The notes under the pieces are model-generated. The model had not been told where the DNA came from. It ran no database searches and saw only the letters and a program-made list of their open reading frames with translations. A stretch of 64,000 nt of DNA from Brevundimonas sp. (lineage in GTDB: Bacteria > Pseudomonadota > Alphaproteobacteria > Caulobacterales > Caulobacteraceae): contig NZ_JAQSDY010000029.1 of the NCBI RefSeq assembly GCF_029946145.1, positions 1 to 64,000 on the forward strand, given 5' to 3'. Of this stretch, positions 53,718 through 63,182 are shown one piece after another. How positions within the stretch are numbered: position 1 is the first letter of the stretch; each line of letters begins with the position of its first letter. Position numbers and translations under genes: made by a program.

Positions 53718-54050
53718 ATGCGACGGATACTGGGACGCCGGCCTTTCGGCGCGATGAAATACGCCCTGTTGGTGGGCGGGGCGATGATGGCCGGGCCGGC
53801 TCTGGCCGGCGGTTCGGGAATGCCGTGGGAAGGCCCCTTGCAGCAGGTGGTCCAGTCCATCACCGGACCGGTGGTCCAGGCCGCCGCCGTGGTGGCGGTG
53901 GTCATCTTCGGCGCGGGCATCGCCATGAGCGAGAACGGATCGTCGATGCGGCGCGGTCTCGGGATCATGTTTGGCCTGTCGATCGCCTTCGCGGCCTCGA
54001 CCTTCTTCCTCGACTTCTTCGGCTTCGCCGGCGGGGCGGAGATCGGGTGA
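53718..54050 (+). CDS. trbC: TrbC/VirB2-type pilin
   Basis: This 110-residue pilin precursor has an N-terminal signal sequence ending near PALAG and two hydrophobic helices (VVQAAAVVAVVIFGAGIAMSE and LGIMFGLSIAFAASTFFLDF) separated by a short polar loop, the VirB2/TrbC layout. It would form the pilus fibre. AAAGGAAG lies 7 bases before the ATG. It follows the repeat cluster and overlaps trbD by one base. Confidence 0.88.
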   Translation: MRRILGRRPFGAMKYALLVGGAMMAGPALAGGSGMPWEGPLQQVVQSITGPVVQAAAVVAVVIFGAGIAMSENGSSMRRGLGIMFGLSIAFAASTFFLDFFGFAGGAEIG

Positions 54051-54328
54051 TGGCCGGCTCCGCCTCTGATCCCCGGCCGGAAGGCTGGGACCTTCCCGTG
54101 GCCCAGGCCCTCGCAGAGCCCGTGCTGATGGCCGGGATGCCCCGGGATTACGCCATCGCCATGGGCACGATCGCCATGGTGCTGGGCCTGGCCCTGCGGA
54201 TCTGGTGGCTCGGCCTGCTCTGGTGGGCGGTGGCCCATGCGATCGGGCTGTGGGCGGCCAAGGCCGATCGCCGCTTCTTCGACGTGCTGCGGCGACACCT
54301 CGCCCTGCCGGGCCATCTGGACGCGTGA
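54050..54328 (+). CDS. trbD: TrbD/VirB3-type inner-membrane protein
   Basis: This 92-residue protein has a short polar N-terminus (VAQALAEPVLMAGMPR) followed by a hydrophobic hairpin (AMGTIAMVLGLALRIWWLGLLWWAVAHAIGLW), as in VirB3/TrbD. It anchors the secretion ATPase TrbE at the inner membrane. It starts in a TGATG overlap with trbC and lies 7 bases before trbE. Confidence 0.88.
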   Translation: MAGSASDPRPEGWDLPVAQALAEPVLMAGMPRDYAIAMGTIAMVLGLALRIWWLGLLWWAVAHAIGLWAAKADRRFFDVLRRHLALPGHLDA

Positions 54329-54335
54329 GGCCGGG

Positions 54336-56759
54336 ATGCGCTTTCTCGACGAACATCGCAGACGACCCGCCGCCCTCGCCGATCACCTGCCCTGGGCGGC
54401 CCTGGTCGCGCCGGGCGTGATCCTCAACAAGGACGGTGCCTTCACGACCGGCTTCCGGTTCCGGGGCCCGGACCTGGAGTCCTCGACCGAGGACGAGCTG
54501 ATGGCGGTGCGGGCGCGCCTCAACAATGCGCTCCGGCGCCTCGGAACCGGCTGGTGCATGCATATGGAGGCGCGCCGCCGCGCCGCCGCGCCCTATCCGG
54601 AGAGCGATTTTGAGCTCGATGTGGCCTGGCTGCTGGACGCGGAGCGCCGCAGCCGCTTCGAGGCCGGCGACCCCGCTTTCGAGACCGACTTTCGGCTGGC
54701 CCTGACCTGGCTGCCGCCCGCCGACGAGACCCGCCGGATGGAGCGCTGGCTGTTCGACGGCCTGGCCCGAAGCGGCGCGGACTGGCGCCAGGCCCTGGCG
54801 GCGTTCTCGCGGGAGACGGCGACCACGCTCGATCTCCTGTCTGACGCCCTGCCCGAGATTGCGCCGCTGGACGACGCGGGCCTGCTGACCTGGCTGCACG
54901 ACTGCGTCTCGCCGCGCGCCTTCCCGGTGACGGTCCCTGAGCGGCCAATGTTTCTCGACGCCTGGCTGGCGGACGCTGATCTCTCGGGCGGGATCGCACC
55001 GCGTCTGGGCGGACGGTGGATCAAGGTGGTGTCCGTGCGGGGCCTGCCGTCGGTCACCCGGCCGGGTCTGCTTGACGCCCTCGGCGCCCTGCCGTTCCCC
55101 TACCGCTGGACCGCGCGCTGGATCGGTCTCGACAAGCCCGAGGCCGAGCGCGAGATCGTCAAGCTACGCAAGCGCTGGTTCGCCAAACGCAAGGGCGTCG
55201 GCGTCCTTCTTCGTGAGGCGATCACCAAGGAAGAGGTGCCGCTCCTTGACACCGACGCCGCCTCCAAGACCGAGGAATGCGACGGAGCCCTGGCTGCGCT
55301 CGGCGCCGAGGCCTGCGCCTTCGGCTATCTGACCCTGACCGTCACGGTCCTCGACGACACGGAAGACGGCGCGGCGGCCAAGGCCCGCGCGATCGAGGCG
55401 GCCCTGAACGCCCAGGGGCTGCTCGCGCGGATCGAGGATCTCAATGCGGTCGAGGCCTGGCTGGGATCCCTGCCCGGCGAGCCCTATGCCGACGTCCGCA
55501 GGCCCCTGGTCTCGACCCTGAACTTGGCCGACCTTCTCCCGGTCTCGGCGGTCTGGGCCGGGCCGTCCATGGACGAAAATCTCGGCGGCCCGCCCTTGGC
55601 GACGGCGCGCACCACCGGCTCGACGCCGTTCCGGCTTGTGCTCCATGTCGGGGATGTCGGCCATGCCATGGTCGTGGGCCCCACCGGCTCGGGCAAGAGC
55701 GCGCTCCTCTCCTTCCTCGCCCTGCAGTGGTTCCGCTATCCGGGCGCCCGGGTCGTCTTCTTCGACAAGGGGCGGTCCGCCCGGGCCGCGACCCTGGCCG
55801 CGGGCGGCCGATGGCGCGCCCTGGAGCCCGGCGCCCGGTTCTCGCTCCAGCCGCTGGCGCGGATCGACGAGGAGATCGAGCGGGCATGGGCCTCGGAATG
55901 GATCGCCGAGACGGTCCGCCTGGCCGGGCTGGAGCCCGTGCCCCGGATTCGGGAAGAGATCTGGGCGGCGCTGGCGGCCCTGGCCGACGCGCCCGTGACC
56001 CAGCGCACCCTGACGGTCTTCTGCGCCCTGGTGCAGGACAAGGCCGTCGCCGCGGCCCTGGAGCCTCTGACCCTGAAGGGGCCGCACGGCGCCCTGCTGG
56101 ACGGCGAGGGCGAGGCCCTGGTCCCGAGCCGCTTCGACACCTTCGAGCTGGAGAGTCTGATGGCCACGCCGTCGGCGGTGGCGCCCGTCCTCTCGGCCCT
56201 CTTCCATCACCTGGAACGCAGTTTCGACGGGCGACCGACCCTGCTCGTGCTGGACGAGGCCTGGCTGTTCCTTGGCGAGACCGCCTTCGCGGCGAAGATC
56301 CGGGAATGGCTGAAGACCCTGCGCAAGAAGCGCGTGGCGGTCGTCTTCGCCACCCAGAGCCTGGACGACGTGACGGCCTCGCCGATCGCCGCCAGCCTGA
56401 TCGAGAGCTGCCCGACCCAGGTCTTCCTGCCCAACCCCCGCGCGCTAGAGCCGTCCTCGGCCCGCCTGTACCAGGGGTTCGGCCTGAACCGGCGCCAGCT
56501 GGAACTGATCGCCTTCGCCACGCCGAAGCGGGCCTACTACTGGCGCCAGCCCCGGGGCCGCCGGCTCTTCGACCTGCGCCTGACGGGCGTGGCCCTGGCC
56601 CTGTGCGGCGCGAGCACGCCGGAAGACCAGGCCCTCATCGACGACATCCTCGCCGCTTCCGGAGAAACCGGGTTCGCGCGGGAGTTCCTCACAGCCAAGG
56701 GAGTGCAACATGTTGACGCCGTCCTCGACGCCTTCGCCCGACCGCTCGCGGCCGAATAG
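54336..56759 (+). CDS. trbE: TrbE/VirB4-type secretion ATPase
   Basis: This 807-residue protein is the large energising ATPase of the conjugation machine. The N-terminal CagE/VirB4 domain covers about residues 1-400. The C-terminal P-loop domain has Walker A VVGPTGSGKSALLSF near 447 and Walker B LLVLDEAWLFLG near 637, then KKRVAVVFATQSLDDV. It is full length for TrbE. GAGG precedes the ATG at 54336. Its 3' end overlaps trbJ by 50 bases. Confidence 0.95.
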   Translation: MRFLDEHRRRPAALADHLPWAALVAPGVILNKDGAFTTGFRFRGPDLESSTEDELMAVRARLNNALRRLGTGWCMHMEARRRAAAPYPESDFELDVAWLLDAERRSRFEAGDPAFETDFRLALTWLPPADETRRMERWLFDGLARSGADWRQALAAFSRETATTLDLLSDALPEIAPLDDAGLLTWLHDCVSPRAFPVTVPERPMFLDAWLADADLSGGIAPRLGGRWIKVVSVRGLPSVTRPGLLDALGALPFPYRWTARWIGLDKPEAEREIVKLRKRWFAKRKGVGVLLREAITKEEVPLLDTDAASKTEECDGALAALGAEACAFGYLTLTVTVLDDTEDGAAAKARAIEAALNAQGLLARIEDLNAVEAWLGSLPGEPYADVRRPLVSTLNLADLLPVSAVWAGPSMDENLGGPPLATARTTGSTPFRLVLHVGDVGHAMVVGPTGSGKSALLSFLALQWFRYPGARVVFFDKGRSARAATLAAGGRWRALEPGARFSLQPLARIDEEIERAWASEWIAETVRLAGLEPVPRIREEIWAALAALADAPVTQRTLTVFCALVQDKAVAAALEPLTLKGPHGALLDGEGEALVPSRFDTFELESLMATPSAVAPVLSALFHHLERSFDGRPTLLVLDEAWLFLGETAFAAKIREWLKTLRKKRVAVVFATQSLDDVTASPIAASLIESCPTQVFLPNPRALEPSSARLYQGFGLNRRQLELIAFATPKRAYYWRQPRGRRLFDLRLTGVALALCGASTPEDQALIDDILAASGETGFAREFLTAKGVQHVDAVLDAFARPLAAE

Positions 56760-57459
56760 GCCCCTGCAGATTATCGCCGCCAGTGTGGTGGCGGTCAGCC
56801 TGATGGCGACCGCCACCCCGGTGCCGGCCCAGCAGGTGGTGTTCGATCCCCGCAATCATATCGAGAACGCCCTGCAGGCCGCGCGGCAGCTGGAGAGCCT
56901 CGCCAACGAAGCCCGGACCCTCGCCGCCTCGCCCTACAGCCATCTGACGCAGAACAGCCAGTCCTTGCGCGACATGGCCGACCTGGCGCGGACCGCGCGG
57001 GGCCTCGCCACCTCTGTAAGGGGCCTCGAGCAGCAGTTCCGCGACCTCTACCCGGACGACCTGGAGGGCGCGGACCTGGCGCGGCTGCTGGAGCAGGGCG
57101 AAGCCCGCACGGTCGCCGCGCGCCAGACGGCCGAGGACTTGGCGCGGACGGCGGCGGAGCTGGAGCGTCTCGGCCAGGGGCGCGACCAGCGGCTGACCGG
57201 CGCCCTGTCGGCCAGCGAGACGGCCCAGGGCCAGACGGCGGCGGTCCAGTCCACCAACCAGATGCTGGCGGTGCTGGCCGAGGACCTGGCGGCGTTGCGG
57301 ACCATCATGCTGGCCCAGTCGCGGCTCCTGGCCGAGGCGACGGCGCGGGAGGCCGCCGACCGGGCGGCCGGTGACGAGGCCCGCCGCCGGCGATGGGCGC
57401 GGTCGACCGGGACGCCGTCGGCGCCCGCCTTCGATCCCTTGTCGCACGCGCGGGATTGA
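56710..57459 (+). CDS. trbJ: TrbJ/VirB5-type periplasmic pilus protein
   Basis: This 249-residue protein has a signal peptide (ends near TPVPAQQ) and a long helical, heptad-rich body (ENALQAARQLESLANEARTL and similar), typical of TrbJ, a minor pilus-tip or adhesion component. The ATG at 56710 lies inside the trbE 3' end, a 50-base overlap, implying translational coupling. The alanine- and arginine-rich tail is probably disordered. Confidence 0.85.
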   Translation: MLTPSSTPSPDRSRPNRPLQIIAASVVAVSLMATATPVPAQQVVFDPRNHIENALQAARQLESLANEARTLAASPYSHLTQNSQSLRDMADLARTARGLATSVRGLEQQFRDLYPDDLEGADLARLLEQGEARTVAARQTAEDLARTAAELERLGQGRDQRLTGALSASETAQGQTAAVQSTNQMLAVLAEDLAALRTIMLAQSRLLAEATAREAADRAAGDEARRRRWARSTGTPSAPAFDPLSHARD

Positions 57460-57470
57460 GGAGCGGTCCG

Positions 57471-58931
57471 ATGTCGGTCGGAGTGGAAACCCCCAATGAG
57501 CTGATGGTGGTGTTCTCCAACACCATCTCGGCGGGGTTCGACGCCCTCCAGGGCTCGGTCAACGGCGTCTTCGGCCTGCTGATCGTCCTGGTGGTCGCCC
57601 TGACCGGCATCCAGTGGGCCCTGTCGCCCAACCGGGAGGTGCTGGCCTCCGGCTTTGGCAAGGTGCTGCTGATCGGCGCCTTCGCCTGGCTGATTAATGA
57701 CTGGCAGCAGCTGTCGGAGACGATCTACGCCGGTTTCATAGAACTGGGGCTGACGGCCGGCGGGGGCTCGCTCAGCCGGGCCGACTTCCTCAATCCGGGC
57801 GCCATCCTCGCTCAGGGCTGGGAGATCGTGAAGGCGCTCGGCGAGACCCCGGCGCCGGTCGACAATCCGCTCGACGTGGTCGGCAACATGGCCGACGCCC
57901 TGATCCTGGGTCTGGCCATGATCGGCATCATGCTGGCCTTCGCCGTGCTCGCCCTGCAAATCGTCGTCACCCTCCTGGAGTTCAAGATCGTCACCCTCGG
58001 CGGCTTCGTGCTCCTGCCGTTCGGCATCTGGAACAAGTCCGCCTTCCTGGCCGAGCGGCCGCTCGGCTACGTCGTCTCCTCGGGCCTCAAGGTGCTGGCG
58101 CTCGCCATCGTCGTCTCCGGCGCGCGGACCATCTTCGACCAGCTCCAGCCCTCGGCCAACCCGGACATCTACGAGGCGCTGAGCATTCTGGTGGCGTCGA
58201 TCCTGCTGGCCATGCTCGTCCTGTTCATTCCCAACCTCGCCTCGGCGCTCGTCACCGGCGGACCGGCCCTGGGCGCCGGCGCGGCCCTGGCCGGGACCCT
58301 GGCGGTCGGCGGCGCGGGGGCCCTGGCCGGGGCGGGCCTGGCGGGGGCGGGCGCCGCGGCCTCCGGCGCCGCGGCCCGGATGGCCGGGCCGGCGAAAGCC
58401 GCCGCCGGGGCCGGGTCGGGCCGTCCGCCCGCCCCACCTTCGGGTCCGGCGCCCACGGGGGGCGGGCCTTCAGGATCGGGCGCGTCGGGATGGGGGCCTT
58501 CCAGCCCCAGGTCTGCGCCGCCGCGGCCCTCGAACGACAATCCGACCTCTCCGGGGCCCCGGCCCTCCGGAGCCGGCGCCGCCTTCAGTCCCGGCGTTGC
58601 CGAGCCGGCCACAGCCTGGGCGCCCGAGGCGTCGGGGGTGGATTCCGCCCCGGGTTCGGGCGCCCCATGCGTCGGTTCATCCGGCGGAGCAGACGTCGGA
58701 TCGGGCGGCATGGCGCCGGGGCGGCCTGCTGCGGTGATCGGGCAGGAGGCCGAAGCAGCCCGCAAGGCCTTCCACCGGGCCGCCGCCGGATCGCCGGGCG
58801 TTCCGCCGAAACCAGCCGGACGCGCCGCCGCCCTCCAGGCCTTCTTCGTCGCCAACGCCGGGCGCGGGCTGCTGCCCGCCGGCGAGACCAGCGGCGTCCT
58901 GTCTCCCAACCTCAGAACCGAGGAGTCCTGA
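57471..58931 (+). CDS. trbL: TrbL/VirB6-type polytopic channel protein
   Basis: This 486-residue protein has five to six membrane helices in the first 300 residues (VFGLLIVLVVALTGIQWAL, LGLAMIGIMLAFAVLALQIV, ALSILVASILLAMLVLF). A glycine/alanine/proline-rich, low-complexity tail of about 180 residues follows. The membrane part matches TrbL. The tail is long and probably exposed in the periplasm. The ATG at 57471 has a GAGGAG site 8 bases upstream. Confidence 0.9.
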   Translation: MSVGVETPNELMVVFSNTISAGFDALQGSVNGVFGLLIVLVVALTGIQWALSPNREVLASGFGKVLLIGAFAWLINDWQQLSETIYAGFIELGLTAGGGSLSRADFLNPGAILAQGWEIVKALGETPAPVDNPLDVVGNMADALILGLAMIGIMLAFAVLALQIVVTLLEFKIVTLGGFVLLPFGIWNKSAFLAERPLGYVVSSGLKVLALAIVVSGARTIFDQLQPSANPDIYEALSILVASILLAMLVLFIPNLASALVTGGPALGAGAALAGTLAVGGAGALAGAGLAGAGAAASGAAARMAGPAKAAAGAGSGRPPAPPSGPAPTGGGPSGSGASGWGPSSPRSAPPRPSNDNPTSPGPRPSGAGAAFSPGVAEPATAWAPEASGVDSAPGSGAPCVGSSGGADVGSGGMAPGRPAAVIGQEAEAARKAFHRAAAGSPGVPPKPAGRAAALQAFFVANAGRGLLPAGETSGVLSPNLRTEES

Positions 58932-58933
58932 GC

Positions 58934-59617
58934 ATGCATCCGTTCTTTCGCCCGAGACGCGTTCAGCCGTCGGCGCCGGACGCCACGCCCTACCAGCGCG
59001 CCGGTCAGATCTGGGACGACCGGATGGGCCTGTCCCTGGCCCATGCGCGGAACTGGCGCCGGATGGCGGTGGCCAACCTGGTCCTCGCCGGCTTCCTCGG
59101 GGCCGGCTGGTGGGTCCAGGCGGACCGGGCCGTCGTGAAGCCCTTCGTGGTGGAGGTGTCGGACTGGGGCGAGACCCAGAGGATCACCGCCATCGGCGGG
59201 CGCTATGAACCGACCGAGGCCCAGATCGGCCACGCCCTGGCGGGATGGGTCCGGGACGTCCGGTCCAAGTCGATCGACCCGATCGTCATCCGCCAGAACT
59301 GGCTGAGGGCCTACGACCTGCTGACCCCCAAGGCGGCGTCATTCCTGAACGCCTGGGCCTCGGCCCACGACCCCTTCGCCGACGTCGGGCGCGAGGCCGT
59401 GAACGTTGAGGTGCTGAACGTCGTGCGGCGCACCGAGCGGACTTACGACCTCCAGTGGCGCGAGACCCGCTTCGTCAACGGCCAGCAGGCCGGCGTCGAA
59501 CGCTGGCGCGCGCTGATCACGACCGGCCGCCAAGCCCCGCGCACCGAGGCCGAGCTGATGAAGAACCCCCTTGGACTGAAAATCGAGGACGTATCATGGA
59601 CCCCCGACGCCTCCTGA
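58934..59617 (+). CDS. trbF: TrbF/VirB8-type assembly protein
   Basis: This 227-residue bitopic inner-membrane protein has a cytoplasmic N-terminus with PYQRAGQIWDDRMG, one membrane helix (MAVANLVLAGFLGAGWWV) and a periplasmic VirB8-like domain (YDLLTPKAASFLNAW and the C-terminal WRALITT region). It bridges the channel and the outer-membrane core. It starts 2 bases after the trbL stop and overlaps trbG by 22 bases. Confidence 0.93.
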   Translation: MHPFFRPRRVQPSAPDATPYQRAGQIWDDRMGLSLAHARNWRRMAVANLVLAGFLGAGWWVQADRAVVKPFVVEVSDWGETQRITAIGGRYEPTEAQIGHALAGWVRDVRSKSIDPIVIRQNWLRAYDLLTPKAASFLNAWASAHDPFADVGREAVNVEVLNVVRRTERTYDLQWRETRFVNGQQAGVERWRALITTGRQAPRTEAELMKNPLGLKIEDVSWTPDAS

Positions 59618-60621
59618 TCCTGGCCTGCCTGGGCCTGACCCTGTCCGGCTGCGCGGTCTTCCGCCACGCGGACCCGGACCCGACGCTCCCCGTCGCCGCT
59701 CCGCCGGTCTTCTCCCTTGCGGCGACAGCCGAGTCAGTGGACCTCACCGGGAGCGAGAGCGCGCGGGACGCGCCGGAGCCGGTGGGTGGACCGACCGTGA
59801 GGCCGGCGGATGGAGCCGTGCCCTATGAGGCGGCGGCTGCGGCTCCGCCGGTTCCATCCGGGGTTTCGGGACGGCGCGCGATCGCCGCCGCCAACCTGGA
59901 AGCCCGGGCCGCGTCGCGCGCCGACGCCTTCGTGGGCGGGGTGCAGATCTTCGCCTGGTCGCCGGGCCGGGTCTACGAGGTCTGGGCGGCGCCGCTGCGG
60001 GTCACGACCCTGACGCTCGGGGCCGGCGAGACCCTCGTCTCCAAGGCGGCCGGGGACACCGTCCGCTGGCAGATCGGCGAGACGAGCTCGGGCGAGGGCG
60101 CGGCGGTCCGCACCCATGTCCTGCTCAAGCCGTTGGAACGGGGCCTTGAGACCAATCTGGTCCTGACCACCAGCCGGCGGGTCTACTTCCTGGACCTGAA
60201 GAGCGGCGGAGCGGACGGGTTCAACGCCGCCATCGCCTGGGACACGGGCGCGTTCGATCCGCCCGATCCTGCGTCCCTCGGGACCGGAGAGGTCCGGGTC
60301 TCCGATCCGGTGGTCATGCCGGAGGGACCGCTCGACGCCCGCTACCGGATCGAACCCCAGGGACGACGCCCCCGATGGACGCCGGTCTCGGTCTTCAACG
60401 ACGGCCGCCGCACCTTCATCGCCTTCGCCCCCGACCTGCAGATCGACGAGGCGCCGGCACTGTTCGTCGTCGCCCCCGACGGCGAGGCGCAGATGGTCAA
60501 CTACCGCCAGTCGGGCGGCCTCTTCATCGTCGATCGCGTGTTCGACCGCGCCGAACTGCGGCTCGGCGACCGGCGGCCGCAGGTCGTCCGCATCCGCCGC
60601 CTCCAGGGAGCCGCCCGATGA
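59596..60621 (+). CDS. trbG: TrbG/VirB9-type core-complex protein, lipidated
   Basis: This 341-residue protein has a signal peptide ending in the lipobox LTLSGC, so the mature protein should carry a lipid on that Cys. The VirB9/TrbG domain follows: YEVWAAPLRVTTLTLGAGE, then the C-terminal TPVSVFNDGRRTFIAF and FIVDRVFDRAELRLG. In many systems a separate small lipoprotein (TrbH or VirB7) supplies the lipid anchor. None is seen here, so this protein may anchor itself. ATGA overlap with trbI. Confidence 0.9.
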   Translation: MDPRRLLILACLGLTLSGCAVFRHADPDPTLPVAAPPVFSLAATAESVDLTGSESARDAPEPVGGPTVRPADGAVPYEAAAAAPPVPSGVSGRRAIAAANLEARAASRADAFVGGVQIFAWSPGRVYEVWAAPLRVTTLTLGAGETLVSKAAGDTVRWQIGETSSGEGAAVRTHVLLKPLERGLETNLVLTTSRRVYFLDLKSGGADGFNAAIAWDTGAFDPPDPASLGTGEVRVSDPVVMPEGPLDARYRIEPQGRRPRWTPVSVFNDGRRTFIAFAPDLQIDEAPALFVVAPDGEAQMVNYRQSGGLFIVDRVFDRAELRLGDRRPQVVRIRRLQGAAR

Positions 60622-61793
60622 CCCCGTCTTCTGATCATCAAGCCGACCCGCACGCCGCCGGCGAGGCGCCGCCGTCCGAGCCCGCCGCCAAGGCGCCGCC
60701 GCCCGGCCTGTCGATGCGGGCGCCGCGTCCCCCCGCCACCCGCCTGCGCAAGTCGGTCGTGCAGACGATCGTCATCGGCGGGGCGGTGCTGGTCTCGGGC
60801 TCCTTGGCCTGGGCTTTTGTCGTCCAGCCGGAACTGCGGGACAGCGCGCGGGCGCGGGCGGTCGAGGCCCGGGAGGACGAGGCGCACGGCGTCGTGCGGC
60901 CGGCCGAGGCCGTGACCGACCAGCCGGCGACGTATGACCGACTGCCGGAGCCCCGCAACGCCGCCGTGCCGGAGGAGACGGTGGATCCGGGGACGCCCGC
61001 CCCGACGCGATCCTATGACGGATACGCGCCCCGGCCCGCGCCTCGGCCACAAGGACCAAGTCCCCGGGATCTCGCGGCGCGGTCGGACCTGTTCTTCGAG
61101 ACCGCGCAGGCGAACGGTTCGGCCGCTGGGGCGCCGCCTCCGGCGACGGCGCGCGGCGTTCGCCCGGAGAGCGGCGATGTGGGCGCCGTGTACAACGGCC
61201 ATGTGCTGACGGCGCCCCTGTCGCCCTATGAGCTGAAGGCCGGGGCGATCATTCCGGCGGTGCTGCTGACGGGGATCGACACCTCCCGCGCCGGACCGGT
61301 CGTGGCGACGGTGTCGCAGAACGTCTACGACTCCGTCAGCGGCCGCCACCTGGTCCTGCCCCAGGGCACGCGCCTGATCGGCCGTCATGAAGGCGAAAGC
61401 GCCTATGGCGACCGCCGCGCTTTCCTCGCCTGGGACCGGCTGATCCTGCCCAACGGAAAGAGCCTGTTGCTGACCGAGGAGCCGGGCGTGGACGCCCAGG
61501 GCGCGGTCGGGGTGCGCGGGCAGGTCGACCGGCGTCTGTTGCCCCTGCTGGTCGGGACCCTGTTCGCCGGAGCCATCACCACCCTGGGCCAGATTGCCCG
61601 GGACGGGGATGATCGGTCGTCCGGCGGCCTGCTTGGTGACGCCGGCGATGCGGCGGCCATCGAGGGCGCCCAGGTCGGCGGCCGGCTGGTGGACCGCGAG
61701 CTACAGGTCCGCCCCTCGATCCGCCTGCGGCCGGGCGCGCCGGTGCGGGTGATGATCACCCGGGACCTGATCCTGGAGCCGTACCGGCCATGA
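60618..61793 (+). CDS. trbI: TrbI/VirB10-type core-complex protein
   Basis: This 391-residue protein has a proline-rich cytoplasmic start, a membrane helix (TIVIGGAVLVSGSLAWAFVV, about residues 50-70), a proline-rich spacer (about 100-175) and the VirB10 beta-barrel domain (LKAGAIIPAVLLTGIDTSRAG, VLPQGTRLIGRHEG). It spans the envelope and gates the channel. ATGA overlaps join it to trbG and to the peptidase gene. Confidence 0.94.
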   Translation: MTPSSDHQADPHAAGEAPPSEPAAKAPPPGLSMRAPRPPATRLRKSVVQTIVIGGAVLVSGSLAWAFVVQPELRDSARARAVEAREDEAHGVVRPAEAVTDQPATYDRLPEPRNAAVPEETVDPGTPAPTRSYDGYAPRPAPRPQGPSPRDLAARSDLFFETAQANGSAAGAPPPATARGVRPESGDVGAVYNGHVLTAPLSPYELKAGAIIPAVLLTGIDTSRAGPVVATVSQNVYDSVSGRHLVLPQGTRLIGRHEGESAYGDRRAFLAWDRLILPNGKSLLLTEEPGVDAQGAVGVRGQVDRRLLPLLVGTLFAGAITTLGQIARDGDDRSSGGLLGDAGDAAAIEGAQVGGRLVDRELQVRPSIRLRPGAPVRVMITRDLILEPYRP

Positions 61794-62302
61794 TCTCGTT
61801 CCTGGACAATGGAATCCGCTGGGCCGTGCTGGGGGTGACGGTCTTCGCCCTCGGCTGCCTCGCGGCGGTGGCCGCCCGGACGCCGGCCCTGGCCCTGATC
61901 AACGAGAGCCCCAGCCTGCCGCGCGGCCTCTATCTCCGGGATACCGGGGCGACGATCGGGCGCGGCGCGACCGTGGCCTTGCCCCAGCCGGCGGCGGGGC
62001 GAGCCTATCTCGGGGCGCTCGGCATGCCCCCGGAGGTGCTGCTGATCAAGCGCGTGGCGGCGGTTGGAGGCGACCTGGTCTGCCGACGCGGGAATGAGAT
62101 CGCGGCGGCGGACCGGAGCGTACCGGTGCGCGGCCGGGACCACAGGGGCGCGGCGCTTCCGCAGTGGCGGGGGTGCCGTCGCCTCGGGCCGGGCGAACTC
62201 TTTCTGCTTGGCGATACGCCGGGGAGTTTCGATAGCCGGTACTTCGGGCCCGTCCGCTGCGACGATGTGGAGGGGGTATTTCGGGAGGCCCTGAGATGGT
62301 GA
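61790..62302 (+). CDS. traF: TraF-type S26 signal peptidase
   Basis: This 170-residue membrane protease of family S26 has an N-terminal helix (VLGVTVFALGCLAAVAA), the nucleophile Ser in NESPSLPRGLYL and the general-base Lys in LLIKRVAAVGGD, with the later box FDSRYFGP. TraF-type peptidases mature conjugative pilin; in RP4 the enzyme cyclises TrbC. It is coupled to trbI by ATGA and overlaps the transglycosylase gene by 7 bases. Confidence 0.88.
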   Translation: MISFLDNGIRWAVLGVTVFALGCLAAVAARTPALALINESPSLPRGLYLRDTGATIGRGATVALPQPAAGRAYLGALGMPPEVLLIKRVAAVGGDLVCRRGNEIAAADRSVPVRGRDHRGAALPQWRGCRRLGPGELFLLGDTPGSFDSRYFGPVRCDDVEGVFREALRW

Positions 62303-62904
62303 GATCTGCTTTGGCCGCGACGGCGGTCCTGTTCTGGTCGACAACGGCCCAGGCCCAGTCGGTCGACTGGCGCGACGCCGGTGGCGACCTGTTCGGGCGG
62401 CCGGCTATCGTCGAGGCGACAGTGGTGATGGCGGACGCGGGCGGTCCTGAGCCCCGGCTCGCGCCCCTGTCGCAGCCCTTCATGGAGGCGATCGCGCGGG
62501 CGGCCGATCGGCACGGCCTCGATCCCAAGCTGCTGCACGCCCTGGTGATCGTCGAGTCCGCCTACCGCGTCGATGCGGTGTCGTCGGCGGGCGCGGGCGG
62601 CCTGACCCAGTTGATGCCCGGAACCGCCGCCGACCTCGGGGTCCGGGACCGGTTCGACGTGGAGCAGAACCTGTCCGGCGGGGCCGCCTATCTCGCCCGG
62701 CAGATGCTGAGGTTCGGGGACGTCCGGCTGGCCCTGGCGGCCTACAACTCGGGACCGGGCCGCGTCGCCCGGCTCGGCCGCATCCCCGACATCGCGGAGA
62801 CCCGAGCCTATGTGGTCGCCGTCGTCGATTGCTACCTCGCCCTGACCGCCGGCCGGGGCGCACGGAACGCGCGCGACTGCCGGGTGCCGGAGGCGGTCCT
62901 GTGA
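62296..62904 (+). CDS. Lytic transglycosylase (VirB1-like)
   Basis: This 202-residue protein has a signal peptide (ends near TAQAQS) and an SLT domain: catalytic Glu in ALVIVESAYRVDAVS, then GLTQLMPGTAADLGV and LALAAYNSGPGRV. It opens the peptidoglycan locally so the conjugation apparatus can span the wall. The family match is complete. It overlaps its neighbours by 7 and 4 bases. Confidence 0.92.
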   Translation: MVRSALAATAVLFWSTTAQAQSVDWRDAGGDLFGRPAIVEATVVMADAGGPEPRLAPLSQPFMEAIARAADRHGLDPKLLHALVIVESAYRVDAVSSAGAGGLTQLMPGTAADLGVRDRFDVEQNLSGGAAYLARQMLRFGDVRLALAAYNSGPGRVARLGRIPDIAETRAYVVAVVDCYLALTAGRGARNARDCRVPEAVL

Positions 62905-63182
62905 TCCCGGTGATCGAGCCTGTGGAACCGGTCCCTGGCGCGGGGGACGAGGACCTGCTGACCCGAAAGGAAGCCTCGGCCTTCCTGGTCCAGTTCGGCA
63001 TCCGCATGAAGCCGGAGACTCTGGCGCGCCTGTGGTCGACGGGCGGCAACGGGCCGCCATGCCGGCATGTTCGGCACAAGCCCTATTATCCACGCGGGGT
63101 GCTCCGGGACTGGGCCCTGACCCAGGTCGGGGACTTGCGGGCCTCGGCCCCGCCGGCCGCCCGGGGGCGCCGTCATGGCTGA
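62901..63182 (+). CDS. Small excisionase-like DNA-binding protein
   Basis: This 93-residue protein contains a winged-helix/HTH_17-like segment: LLTRKEASAFLVQFGIRMKP, ETLARLW, then KPYYPRGVLRDWALTQ. This layout is seen in AlpA and excisionase-type proteins. It starts with GTGA overlapping the transglycosylase stop, so it is co-transcribed with the transfer genes. It could serve in excision control, but this is inference from domain shape. Confidence 0.55.
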   Translation: MIPVIEPVEPVPGAGDEDLLTRKEASAFLVQFGIRMKPETLARLWSTGGNGPPCRHVRHKPYYPRGVLRDWALTQVGDLRASAPPAARGRRHG

